Source of the DNA: Mesorhizobium sp. LMG 17147
GTDB lineage: Bacteria; Pseudomonadota; Alphaproteobacteria; Rhizobiales; Rhizobiaceae
Reading direction: 5' to 3'
Length of the DNA: 64,000 nucleotides
Assembly (NCBI RefSeq): GCF_024297145.1
Contig: NZ_JANCTC010000013.1
Span: forward strand, 62,001 to 126,000
The translations under genes were made by a program, and so were the position numbers. Below, piece after piece: positions 38,270-46,878 of this stretch; the stretch's first letter is position 1, and each line of letters begins with the position of its first letter. The notes under the pieces were generated by a model. The model saw nothing but the letters and a program-made list of their open reading frames with translations. It had not been told where the DNA came from and did not search any database.

Positions 38270-38690
38270 GCTGCCAACATTCTGTTGTTTGGCCCGTCCG
38301 GCAGCCTGAAAGAGCCATCTCGCCGGGGCTTTGATCGAGAGCGGCTGGCGCGTGCTGTTCACCCGCACGACCGATCTCGTCTTCAGGTCGCAAGGCTGTG
38401 CTCCTGCTCGAATACGCTATCGCGAAGGTCAACAAGGTCGACCTGCTCATCCTCGACGACCTGGCTTACGTCACCAAGGACCAGGCCGAAACGAGCGTGC
38501 TCTTCGAACTCATCTGTGCAAGACATGAGCGGCGCTTCATCGTTGATCACAGCCAATCAGCCCTTGGAGAATTGAAACAGGGTCTTTCGGGACCCCGCCA
38601 TGATCCTTGTCGCGGTCGATCGGCTTGTTCATCACGCAACTATCTTCCAGATGAATGTCGAAAGCTACCGGCGCAGATCTGAATCAGGCG
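38270..38690 (+). pseudogene. istB: second IS21-family istB fragment, opposite strand
   Basis: LFGPSGSLK (Walker A with Ser-Leu-Lys), VDLLILDDLAYVTKDQAETS (Walker B), VLFELICARHERR and, one frame over, SLITANQPLEN followed by IFQMNVESYRRR. It belongs to a different IS21 subgroup from the neighbouring wreck and has several frameshifts. Confidence 0.78.
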
Positions 38691-38890
38691 TGGCAGCACA
38701 CGAAGTCCGGCCCGGACGCCGCTGTTCACCTCTGCCCTCTTGACCCATTTGTCGAGCGTCTGCGCCGTGCAGCCGGTATTGGCCGACGATAATCGCCGCC
38801 CCAACGAGACGGCTGTGACCCACTCGTGATTCACCATCCGAACCACGGCCCCTGAAACCAAATTTGATCTCGTATTGCTCATGATGGCTC
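38690..38890 (-). pseudogene. IS3-type OrfA fragment
   Basis: VVRMVNHEWVTAVSLGRRLS and GCTAQTLDKWVKRAEVNSGV resemble the helix-turn-helix OrfA of IS3-group elements (GCTAQTLxxWVKxAExDSG). Only about 60 residues survive and no OrfB is next to it. Confidence 0.6.
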
Positions 38891-39066
38891 CTACTTCTCA
38901 AGAGTTGGAGCTCCCCGCACGGTTCAGAGCTGATAATTATCGGGTTGTTGAGCATCAGGCGGAGGTTCCACAACTCTGTCTCCCCGTTAAGGCCGAGGTA
39001 TGAGGGCACATGTCAAGAGGATACAAACTCCGAAATCATAATCCCGAGACAACATGTCTGCGGGCC

Positions 39067-39615
39067 TCAGTAAGTCGGCGGCGTAATGGCGCTCAGAATT
39101 TCGCTCTGACCACCATTTACGTTCCGAAACCGATGGGGCAGCCGGCTGTCAAAATAATAGCCGTCACCCGTCTCCAGAATCTTCATTTGATCGCCAACTG
39201 TGACTTCTACGGTTCCAGACAAGACCATTCCTGCTTCTTGTGCTGAGTGGGAGAATTCCTCACCGCTGTCGGCGCCTGGTGCATACCGCTCATGCAGCAT
39301 CAGGAGGTGACGGTTCGGATGATCCAAGCCGATGACACGGTACGAAATTGATTCAACCTTTCCAATCTCGAGGAAGTCCGCTGATGCGTAGAAGGGCGAA
39401 TATGGAAGGCTCGACTGCAAGTCAGCGAAGAAGCTTGGCAGCGTGGTACCCAGGGCATCAAGAACGGCACCAAGCGTATTGACCGATGGGCTCATCCGGT
39501 CGCGCTCAATAAGAGAGATGGCCGAATGAGAAATCCCTGAACGAGCGGCCAGTTCTCTAACGCCCAGACCACGTCGACGGCGCAGCTCACGTAGTTTGCT
39601 CCCAATCTTCGGCAT
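39067..39615 (-). CDS. XRE-family regulator with C-terminal cupin domain
   Basis: 182 residues from ATG 39615, the start shared with the decayed paralogue at 11061 (an upstream frame start at 39654 is not conserved there). A helix-turn-helix (LGVRELAARSGISHSAISLI) occupies residues 8-60, and a small cupin (HSAQEAGMVLSGTVEVTVGD, GDGYYFDSRLPHRFRN) residues 110-175. This two-domain type (PuuR-like) usually senses a small metabolite and represses an adjacent catabolic gene. It is divergent from the HisD-family gene 167 bp away, which is its likely target through the element at 39689-39701. Confidence 0.9.
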   Translation of the reverse strand: MPKIGSKLRELRRRRGLGVRELAARSGISHSAISLIERDRMSPSVNTLGAVLDALGTTLPSFFADLQSSLPYSPFYASADFLEIGKVESISYRVIGLDHPNRHLLMLHERYAPGADSGEEFSHSAQEAGMVLSGTVEVTVGDQMKILETGDGYYFDSRLPHRFRNVNGGQSEILSAITPPTY

Positions 39616-39688
39616 ATGGCGGTTCCACAACGTTGTTAATCGACTAACGCCCACTCACCAAGAGAGAGCATGAGACATGAAGGCGTTA

Positions 39689-39701
39689 TGGTGATTATAG
39701 T
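39689..39701 (+). promoter_or_regulatory. conserved promoter/operator block before HisD-family gene
   Basis: TGGTGATTATAGT occurs here and at 11120-11132 in the equivalent position of the decayed pair. TATAGT fits a -10 box for the HisD-family gene starting at 39783. Conservation against a diverged background supports a real site. Confidence 0.5.
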
Positions 39702-39782
39702 AGACAGATGCCTACCAAGCAATTGCCAGACGACAACGGCTGCAGCAAACTTGTGTCGATCATCCCAAGTCAGGAGTTTTTG

Positions 39783-41084
39783 ATGACGTCGGATTATGCT
39801 GCTTTGAAACGAAAAATTTTTCAGATTAAGGCACCCAGCCGGGACGCTATCTCAGATACCGCCTCGGTCGAACAAACCGTAAAGGACATCATTGCGAATG
39901 TCCGCGAGCGCGGCGATGCAGCGGTTCGCGAATACTCAGTCGCTTTCGACAAGGCGGATGTCGCAATCTTCGAGGTCAGCCAGGACGAGAAGCTACGGGT
40001 TGTGGCAGATCTCGATCCTCAAACCCGCCAAGACACCGAGTTCGCCATCAACAATGTTCGTCGCTTCGCCGAGGCGCAGTTGGGAACCATTCTGCCGCTC
40101 GAGATCGAAAGCCTTCCCGGAGTTCACCTAGGTCACCGAGTTATCCCGATTAAGACCGTTGGCTGTTATGTCCCAGGTGGACGATACCCGCTTCTATCCG
40201 CACCTGTAATGACAATTGTACCGGCTAAGGTTGCAGGCTGTGACCAGGTTATCGCATGTCTTCCCCCGAACGCCCATCCCGCCATGATCGCTGGTTGCCA
40301 CCTTGCAGGTGCAGACCGGATCTTCCGCGTTGGAGGAGCGCAGGCCATCGCCGCCATGGCATACGGTACCGAGATGATTCCGGCAGTTGACAAGATCGTC
40401 GGTCCGGGCAACGCATTCGTCAACGAGGCGAAGCGTCAGGTTTTTGGCCAGGTCGGCATCGACCAACTTGCCGGTCCAAGCGAAATCTTCATCGTGGCTG
40501 ATGAGACCGCAAATGCAGCAATGATCGCGACTGACCTACTCGCCCAAGCCGAACATGACATCCGCACCCGCGTTGGCGTGGTAACGACCGACCATCAGCT
40601 TGCCGAAGAGGTGCTTAAGCAAGTTGAGAAGCAGTTAGAAGATCTCTCGACGGCCCCGGTCGCAAGCGTAGCGTGGAAAGACTACGGTGAGATCACGGTT
40701 GTGGAAGACGAAGATACCATGATTGCTTACGCGGATTATATTGCGTCGGAGCATCTCCAGGTCCACACCCGCGATCCTCACTCTACTGCCAAAAAGCTTC
40801 GCAATTACGGCTCACTGTTCATTGGCGAACTGGCCAGCGTTGTCTACTCGGATAAGTGCAGCGGCACGAACCACACCCTACCAACGATGGCTGCGGGTCG
40901 TTACACTGGCGGACTCTGGGTCGGTTCTTACGTGAAGATTGCCACCCACCAGTGGTTAGACGAATGTGGTGTCGCGGCAGTAGGTCCAGCAGCTGTTCGC
41001 CAAAGCGCCACGGAAATGCTCGAAGGTCATCGTCGCGCTGCCGCGCTGCGTCTCAGCTCCAAGCAACTTGCAGCAGTGATCTGA
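39783..41084 (+). CDS. HisD-family NAD-dependent dehydrogenase (not necessarily histidinol)
   Basis: 433 residues from ATG 39783, with AGGAG six bases upstream; the in-frame ATG 39708 lacks this. Histidinol-dehydrogenase fold: VGCYVPGGRYPLLSAPVMT, GGAQAIAAMAYGTEMIPAVD, KIVGPGNAFVNEAKRQVFG, QLAGPSEI, zinc ligands in LLAQAEHD (Q255, H258), and SGTNHTLPT. The accessory location, the partner regulator and the absence of other his genes argue for a relative such as the sulfopropanediol dehydrogenase HpsN group or another alcohol oxidiser, not histidine synthesis. Substrate unknown. An inactive paralogue is at 11210-12514. Confidence 0.88.
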   Translation: MTSDYAALKRKIFQIKAPSRDAISDTASVEQTVKDIIANVRERGDAAVREYSVAFDKADVAIFEVSQDEKLRVVADLDPQTRQDTEFAINNVRRFAEAQLGTILPLEIESLPGVHLGHRVIPIKTVGCYVPGGRYPLLSAPVMTIVPAKVAGCDQVIACLPPNAHPAMIAGCHLAGADRIFRVGGAQAIAAMAYGTEMIPAVDKIVGPGNAFVNEAKRQVFGQVGIDQLAGPSEIFIVADETANAAMIATDLLAQAEHDIRTRVGVVTTDHQLAEEVLKQVEKQLEDLSTAPVASVAWKDYGEITVVEDEDTMIAYADYIASEHLQVHTRDPHSTAKKLRNYGSLFIGELASVVYSDKCSGTNHTLPTMAAGRYTGGLWVGSYVKIATHQWLDECGVAAVGPAAVRQSATEMLEGHRRAAALRLSSKQLAAVI

Positions 41085-41300
41085 TCTGGCAGACAAACTT
41101 CATCTCACGCCGCGGCTAGGCCGAGACCACAGATTCAAAGCACGAAAATTCTGGCGACGCACGAGTGCGTTTGCTCGAACGACGCTAGGTAGGATAGAGC
41201 GGCCCGAAGCTCTGGCGTGGTGAGACAGACCAGTTCGTTGTTGGAATTTTCGCTGGTCTGAGCAGGTGTTGGCGTTCAAACAAAGACCAACGAGGGAAAA

Positions 41301-42788
41301 ATGTCGCAGAGACGAGTGTTATCCGGAGGGATTACGCAGGAATCGCATAGCTTTAACCCGATCCTCACACGCCGTGATCGGTTCACGATTGTCTCTGGAC
41401 AACACGCCGTAGAAAGCAATCGGGGCACAAACTCGATATTTGGTGGCGTTGTCGACTCCGCCAAGGAGGCCGATGTCGAACTGATCGTCCCCACTTTATT
41501 CCGCGCGGAAAGTGGTGGACCCGTCGAGGATAAGGTCTTCTCGGAGGTTTGTGACGCAATGCTTCATGCCGCAAAACGAGGGGACTTCGATGCGGTGGTT
41601 CTGCCACTCCACGGGGGCATGCTTACTGAGACGCTATCCGATCCGGAAGGAGTTCTCTTCGAGCGTCTGCGTGAAGTTGTTGGCAAGGACGTTCCGATAA
41701 CGGCTGCTTTTGACCTCCACGCCTACGTCAAAGAGAGCACGCTGAGGCCCTTGGACTTCTTGGCCGGCTATCTCACCAATCCTCACGAAGACCAGGCTGC
41801 AACTGCCAAGAGGGCCTTCCACGCTGCAATTGCCATGCTTGACGGAAGGTTGGATCCTGTCCTTGCCGCGACATTCCTGCCGATGTTGACCTTGGGAAAC
41901 GATACAACATTAGATGGTCCACTGGTTGATATACACGAATATGCGAGAACAGCCATCGATAGCGGCCAAGCTTATGACGTCTCAATTTTCAATGCACAGC
42001 AATTTCTCGATGTACCCCATCTAGGACAAGTGGTGCTCGCTTATGGCAATGGAGATCTGGAGGAACCCCGAAAGGTCGCCAACGAAGTGATGCATATGCT
42101 TTGGGACAACCGCGATCTGCTGATCGGAAAGTATCCGGACCTCGGAAAGGAACTAAAAGGCATCGACGATTCTAATCGAACGATTATCCTCGGCGATCAG
42201 GGTGACCGCGTCGCCGCAGGCGGCCCCGGAGACAGCACTTACATACTCAACTACTTGCTTGATAGCCGCATTGATGCTGAAACATATTTTCCGATCTTCG
42301 ACCCCACGGCCGTCGCAGAATGCGAGCGCGTTGGCGTTGGTGGTGAAATCACCCTGACGTTTGGTGGAAATTATTCGACCCACAGCCCAAAGATCACAGC
42401 AGAGGGAGTTGTCATTAACCTCGGGCAGGCGGCTCCGGTCGTTTACGATGGGCCTTGTGATGCTGGTACAAAGACATCGATCGAAAGATTTGCCATCTTC
42501 AGGATGAACAATATTAGCGTGTTGCTGACAAACCAACCGTACGCCTTTATCGATCCGGATTACTTTCGGGCAGTTGGATTGCCGCCCGAAAAGGCAAAGA
42601 TCATAGTGACACGCTCTGGCTACCATTATGCATTAAATTTTGCATCCACCGGTCGCTGCGTTACCGTCGACACGCCCGGCATGACTTCTTACTTCGTGAA
42701 CCAGTTCACCTGGAACAAGGCGCGACCATTCTATCCGATTGATAACATCGGTTACGCACCACGCCAATTCTCCCGGCGCCGCCACTAA
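41301..42788 (+). CDS. M81-family (MlrC-like) metallopeptidase
   Basis: 495 residues from ATG 41301 (GAGGG just upstream). Matches the MlrC/DUF1485 family, named for the enzyme that trims linearised microcystin: GGITQESHSFNP at the start, VVLPLHGGM, TAAFDLHAYV (metal-binding Asp/His), NPHEDQ, and GDQGDRVAAGGPGDST beginning the C-terminal domain. The usual DNPGGG of that motif is here DRVAAGG. It follows the HisD-family gene on the same strand after 216 bp and may be co-expressed. Probably hydrolyses an amide or peptide of a small compound; the substrate is not microcystin by necessity. Confidence 0.88.
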   Translation: MSQRRVLSGGITQESHSFNPILTRRDRFTIVSGQHAVESNRGTNSIFGGVVDSAKEADVELIVPTLFRAESGGPVEDKVFSEVCDAMLHAAKRGDFDAVVLPLHGGMLTETLSDPEGVLFERLREVVGKDVPITAAFDLHAYVKESTLRPLDFLAGYLTNPHEDQAATAKRAFHAAIAMLDGRLDPVLAATFLPMLTLGNDTTLDGPLVDIHEYARTAIDSGQAYDVSIFNAQQFLDVPHLGQVVLAYGNGDLEEPRKVANEVMHMLWDNRDLLIGKYPDLGKELKGIDDSNRTIILGDQGDRVAAGGPGDSTYILNYLLDSRIDAETYFPIFDPTAVAECERVGVGGEITLTFGGNYSTHSPKITAEGVVINLGQAAPVVYDGPCDAGTKTSIERFAIFRMNNISVLLTNQPYAFIDPDYFRAVGLPPEKAKIIVTRSGYHYALNFASTGRCVTVDTPGMTSYFVNQFTWNKARPFYPIDNIGYAPRQFSRRRH

Positions 42789-42922
42789 ACCGAAATTGGG
42801 ACCCGATGCGTAAGGCAAGATACGAGGGGTTTACTGCTGTCACTTGTCAATATCGATCTCGCAGACTTTGGCCCGGGAAGAGCGACGCGTATCGGAGTTG
42901 AGCACATGAGCTGATTCGTCAT

Positions 42923-42982
42923 CCGCAGCAGCGAAGCTCGTGTCGTCGTGCTACACGTGCTACACGAGCTTCGCTGCGGCGG
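42923..42982. repeat. long perfect hairpin between M81 and amidase genes
   Basis: Arms of 16 bp (GCAGCGAAGCTCGTGT at 42928-42943 and its complement at 42962-42977) are perfect. Four more pairs follow after one mismatch. The loop is 18 bases. No T-run follows. It could be a bidirectional terminator between convergent genes or a small palindromic repeat element. Confidence 0.7.
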
Positions 42983-43013
42983 GTCGCTCTGGCCCCGCTG
43001 CGATCGGCTATAG

Positions 43014-43100
43014 AACCGGGGCAAGCACTCAGTTTGTCTGGATCTGAGATCGGAGGCGGATCGCGCCGTCCTCGACACGTTCATTGCCCGTGCAGACGGA
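43014..43100 (+). pseudogene. third CoA-transferase (caiB) scrap
   Basis: NRGKHSVCLDLRSEADRAVL followed by DTFIARAD matches residues 62-89 of the two CaiB proteins (NRGKESVCLDLRSEADRAVL), but on the plus strand. Similarity stops on both sides. It shows that caiB-like sequence once existed here too. Confidence 0.75.
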
Positions 43101-43209
43101 ATCCGCCACGCCAAATCGCGAAGTTCCGGTCGCACTCATACCTGAAGGCCCCCGCGAGAAAATATGCCCGGCCAGAAGATCAATTGACACGAGTCGGCAC
43201 AAAAAGGAT

Positions 43210-44649
43210 CTATAATTCAGAAGCGCCAGCAAATACGGGTGGCCGTCGCGCTGCCCAAGGAATCGCGTCCTCCAGATCGCGAGCGATACGAACAAGGGTT
43301 GCCTCATCACCGAAGCGCCCAACGATCTGAATTCCGATGGGCAGCCCGTCGGTGCTTTGCGCTAACGGCAGTGATACTGAGGGCTGCCCTGTAATGTTGA
43401 ATACTTGTAAATGTGAATAAAGCCCGGCATATGTTATCGTGAAGTCTTCGGCCGAGGTGGTCGGATTAGTCGTATTATGAATGCCACCGAGTGGAAAAGC
43501 CACGTTTGGCATAGTCGGGGTCACAACTACATCGAAAGAATGTAGCGCTTCGCCTACTTGAAACCTCATTTTCCGGAGAGCCTCCTGCACTTCGCGAGAA
43601 TAGGATAGCGGTAAATTCTTGCCATATTCATTTAGCTTAAGAGTGACTGGTTCAACGGTATCGGCATTGAGGCTGCGGCCCATGGCTCGAGCTGAGACTT
43701 CGAGCGAACCACTGCTAAGGCTCGTCAATCCAAACCATATGTTCAGAGCGTCCTCGAACACATAGGGTGCGTCGATGTCGATAACGGTGTGTCCCATTTC
43801 TTCTAAAAGGCGAGCCGTGAAGTCGACCGCATCCATGACATCTGGTTCGATGTCAACCGGACTCCAACTGGTCCTCGCAACGCCGACCCGCATAACACCC
43901 GTCCGCTGGGATAATTCACTTACATATGGGCGAGCAGGCTGGACAATGATAAACGGATCGCCAGGATGCGGGCCGCTGAACACATCCAGAGCCGCCGCCA
44001 TGTCGCGAACGGAGCGGCACAATACGAAGTTGCGGACCGCGCCGAGGCCGCTGTCCTGATGGTCCGGGCCGCCGGAGACCCGGCCGCGTGAAGGGTTCAG
44101 ACCGACGAGGCTACAAAAGGAGGCGGGCTCGCGGATCGAGCCTCCGCCGTCGCTGCCGCTAGCGATCGGGACGATACCCGCTGCGACAGCGGCCGCGGAC
44201 CCCGACGACGAACCGCCCGACGTTCGGTCGAGATCCCACGGGTTGCGGGTGACCCCACACAACGCGGACTCGCTACTCCCGATCCCCAGTTCTGGGGTGG
44301 TGGTGCGGCCGAGGACACGCAGGCCCGCCGCCCGCGCGCGCTGAATGAAGTAGCTGTCGACAGTCGGCCGATAGCCAACGAAGAGCCGACTTCCGCACTC
44401 CTTAATCCGGCCAGCCTCTGAAGGATCTAGGTCCTTGCGCAGGAACGGCACGCCGGCAAATGGCCCCGTGCCTGAACCAGACACAGACTCAGCGTCGTCA
44501 TAGAACTCAACCACGGCGTTGATGATCGGGTTGATGTGGTCGTGAGCATCACGCGCCAATTGGACAAGTTCGACGGCGCTTATCTCGCGACTGTTTACCA
44601 GCTCCGCGAGTCCCGTTGCGTCGTAGCTGGCATATTCAAGCAGTTTCAT
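43210..44649 (-). CDS. amidase-signature family hydrolase
   Basis: 479 residues. The Ser-cisSer-Lys amidase triad is complete: Lys in FAGVPFLRKDLD, the Gly/Ser-rich GGSSSGSAAAVAAG and GSDGGGSIREPASF. C-terminal VTPTMPNVAFPLGG and NITGQPSVSLPLAQSTDGLP are typical of the branch containing GatA and 6-aminohexanoate-cyclic-dimer hydrolase. It hydrolyses an amide bond in the cytoplasm. It lies 210 bp after the last gene of the Dpp-type importer on the same strand, so it probably acts on the imported compound. A 3' remnant of a paralogue is at 18829-19225. Confidence 0.93.
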   Translation of the reverse strand: MKLLEYASYDATGLAELVNSREISAVELVQLARDAHDHINPIINAVVEFYDDAESVSGSGTGPFAGVPFLRKDLDPSEAGRIKECGSRLFVGYRPTVDSYFIQRARAAGLRVLGRTTTPELGIGSSESALCGVTRNPWDLDRTSGGSSSGSAAAVAAGIVPIASGSDGGGSIREPASFCSLVGLNPSRGRVSGGPDHQDSGLGAVRNFVLCRSVRDMAAALDVFSGPHPGDPFIIVQPARPYVSELSQRTGVMRVGVARTSWSPVDIEPDVMDAVDFTARLLEEMGHTVIDIDAPYVFEDALNIWFGLTSLSSGSLEVSARAMGRSLNADTVEPVTLKLNEYGKNLPLSYSREVQEALRKMRFQVGEALHSFDVVVTPTMPNVAFPLGGIHNTTNPTTSAEDFTITYAGLYSHLQVFNITGQPSVSLPLAQSTDGLPIGIQIVGRFGDEATLVRIARDLEDAIPWAARRPPVFAGASEL

Positions 44650-44858
44650 GCATTGTTCCCCTTGTCAGTTCACCTTCGAACTTTCGCCAAGCCGGCCTCA
44701 TGCCCACACGATGCGCTTGAGCTGCGTCTACAGAATCACGCTGCTTGCCGTGCTCGAATGCCGAAGTTTCCGGCCTCGATGTCATCTTAGATCTGTTCAC
44801 CTTTTCGACGAATCGCCCCACCAACTCTCGCCGCCGCCAATCGCAATGATACGCTTCA

Positions 44859-45878
44859 TCAGGTCGAACACGGCCTCTCATCCGCGAGCCAGCAGGCAGC
44901 CAGGTGCTTTGGTCCGACCTCGATGGCTGGTGGTTCCTCTTGCCGGCAGCGGTCAAGGGCCACCGGGCAACGCGGATGGAAACGACAGCCCTTCGGCACG
45001 CGGGCGGCGCTTGGAACCTCGCCTTGCAGGGCCGGCAACTCGGCGCGACCTGCATTGGCACCAATCTGTGGCGTGGCGTTACGCAAGGCGACGGTATAGG
45101 GATGGCGGGGGTTGAATGTGATCTCGTCGGCGCTGCCGATCTCGACCAATTTTCCAAGATACAAGACGGCAATTCTGTCGGCGATCAACCAGGCAACGGG
45201 CAAATCATGGGTGATGAAAAGCAGGGCCATATTGTGCTTCTTGCGCAACTCAACCAGGACCTGAAGAATTTGTGCGCGTATTGAGACATCGAGCATCGAC
45301 ACAGGTTCGTCGGCGACGATGAGCTGCGGCTTCACGGCAAGCGCTCCGGCAATCACGACCCGCTGGCGCTGCCCGCCAGACAGTTCATGTGGGAAGCGGG
45401 CGAAGAAATCGCCGGGAGGATTGAGGCCGGCGGATGCAAGCGCTTCGCTCACCCGATCGGCGAGTTGAGTTGCGTTGTCGACCAGCCGTAAAGACCGCAG
45501 CGGCTCCGCCACGATATCGAACACGGTGTGTCGCGGATTGAGCGCCTGATAGGCGTCCTGGAAAATCATCTGCACGCGGTGTCGGTAAGGCCGCAGGGCC
45601 GACAAGCCTTGAACAGAGGTCATGTCACGGCCTTCGAACAACATTTTGCCGCCTGTTGGCTGAGCAAGCTTGGTGATAAGGCGGCCCACCGTCGTCTTGC
45701 CACTTCCCGATTCCCCGACCAGGGCGACGATCTCGCCCCGTCCGATGTTGAGGTTGATCCCGTCCACCGCGCGCACCGCGCCGGCAGGTCTGCCGAGGAC
45801 ACGGTCGAACAGCCCGCCCTGGATAGGGAAATGGACCTGCAGGCTCTCGAGGCGCAGGATATCGGCGGTGTCAGGCAT
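44859..45878 (-). CDS. peptide ABC importer ATP-binding protein (DppF/OppF-like)
   Basis: 339 residues. Walker A GESGSGKTT, Q-loop IFQDAYQALNPR, signature LSGGQRQRVVIAGAL, Walker B LIVADEPVSMLD and switch His in LLFITHDLPV are present. The C-terminal cysteine-rich tail GCRFHPRCPVALDRC is diagnostic for the Opp/Dpp ATPases. Its start overlaps the preceding ATPase gene by 8 bp. It forms a heterodimeric motor with the 45871-46878 protein and drives the two permeases. Last transporter gene of the operon. Confidence 0.95.
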   Translation of the reverse strand: MPDTADILRLESLQVHFPIQGGLFDRVLGRPAGAVRAVDGINLNIGRGEIVALVGESGSGKTTVGRLITKLAQPTGGKMLFEGRDMTSVQGLSALRPYRHRVQMIFQDAYQALNPRHTVFDIVAEPLRSLRLVDNATQLADRVSEALASAGLNPPGDFFARFPHELSGGQRQRVVIAGALAVKPQLIVADEPVSMLDVSIRAQILQVLVELRKKHNMALLFITHDLPVAWLIADRIAVLYLGKLVEIGSADEITFNPRHPYTVALRNATPQIGANAGRAELPALQGEVPSAARVPKGCRFHPRCPVALDRCRQEEPPAIEVGPKHLAACWLADERPCST

Positions 45879-46878
45879 GAGCTGCGACCCTGTCTTTTTG
45901 GGAGAACCGGTGAAGGTGACAGGCGACGTGTCCCTGCCCGAACTTATCGAGGCTGGGGACTTCGGTCGCGCAAACCGCCATCGCGGACGGGCAACGCGGA
46001 TGGAAGGCGCAGCCCGAGGGGCGATTCACCAGGTTGGGGGGATCACCGGGGATCGGCCGGATCATCTTTTTGCCACTCGCCGGGTTCGGGATCGATTCGA
46101 TCAGCAGTCGGGTGTAGGGATGTTTGGGCTGGGCGAAGATCTCGGCGACAGTGCCATCCTCGACGATGCGGCCGGAATACATGATCATCACCCGATCACA
46201 AGCTTCGGCCACCACAGAAAGATCGTGGGTGATCAAGATCAGGGCAAGATTGAGCTGCGATCGCAACTCGCCCAGCAGCTTGAGGATCTGAGCCTGCGTA
46301 ATGACGTCGAGCGCCGTGGTCGGCTCATCGCCGATGACGATCGAGGGCCGGCATGCGAGCGCCATGGCAATCATCACTCTTTGACGCATGCCGCCCGACA
46401 ATTCGTGTGGATAGGCCGCGCCGCGATCCGCCGGAATGCCCACGAGCTCGAGCAGTTCTCTTGCGCGCGCGGTCGCCTCGCTACGTGACATTCGGAGCTT
46501 CAGCATGCATGGCTCGGCAATCTGCTTGAGGATGCGGTGAACGGGATTAAGCGCATTCATCGCGCCCTGGAAGACAACAGACGTTTCGCTCCAGCGATGT
46601 GGCCGCATCGCTGCATCGTCGTCGATTGGCAGTCGGTTGCCGCGATAGCGCACCTCGCCGCTGCTGACCCGCGCGTTGGGCGATAGCAGACCCGCAATCG
46701 CCATGGCGGTCGTGGTCTTGCCACTGCCCGATTCTCCAACGAGGCCAACGGCCTCTCCGGCCCGGAGCGCGAAGCTCACACAGTCAATCGCACGCGATGA
46801 AACGCCCTTGAGCCCATAGTCGACAGCGAGCTCGTCGACTTCCAAAAGCGGTGTCTTGTCCTGGGAGGGGTTGGTCAT
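45871..46878 (-). CDS. peptide ABC importer ATP-binding protein (DppD/OppD-like)
   Basis: 335 residues with Walker A GESGSGKTT, signature LSGGMRQRVMIAMAL, Walker B IVIGDEPTTALD, LILITHDLSVVAEAC, and the Opp/Dpp C-terminal motif GCAFHPRCPSAMAVC. The start ATG overlaps the stop of the upstream permease as ATGA, so translation is coupled. Partner of the DppF-like ATPase. Confidence 0.95.
   Translation of the reverse strand: MTNPSQDKTPLLEVDELAVDYGLKGVSSRAIDCVSFALRAGEAVGLVGESGSGKTTTAMAIAGLLSPNARVSSGEVRYRGNRLPIDDDAAMRPHRWSETSVVFQGAMNALNPVHRILKQIAEPCMLKLRMSRSEATARARELLELVGIPADRGAAYPHELSGGMRQRVMIAMALACRPSIVIGDEPTTALDVITQAQILKLLGELRSQLNLALILITHDLSVVAEACDRVMIMYSGRIVEDGTVAEIFAQPKHPYTRLLIESIPNPASGKKMIRPIPGDPPNLVNRPSGCAFHPRCPSAMAVCATEVPSLDKFGQGHVACHLHRFSQKDRVAAHA

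Noticed and set aside
39783..41084. Calling the HisD-family gene a histidine-biosynthesis gene
   Set aside because: No other his genes, accessory location, dedicated XRE-cupin regulator and a dead paralogue; a catabolic dehydrogenase is more likely.
44636..45172. 178-codon minus-strand frame overlapping the DppF-like gene
   Set aside because: It is a shadow of the ATPase coding sequence; the other frame has all ATPase motifs.
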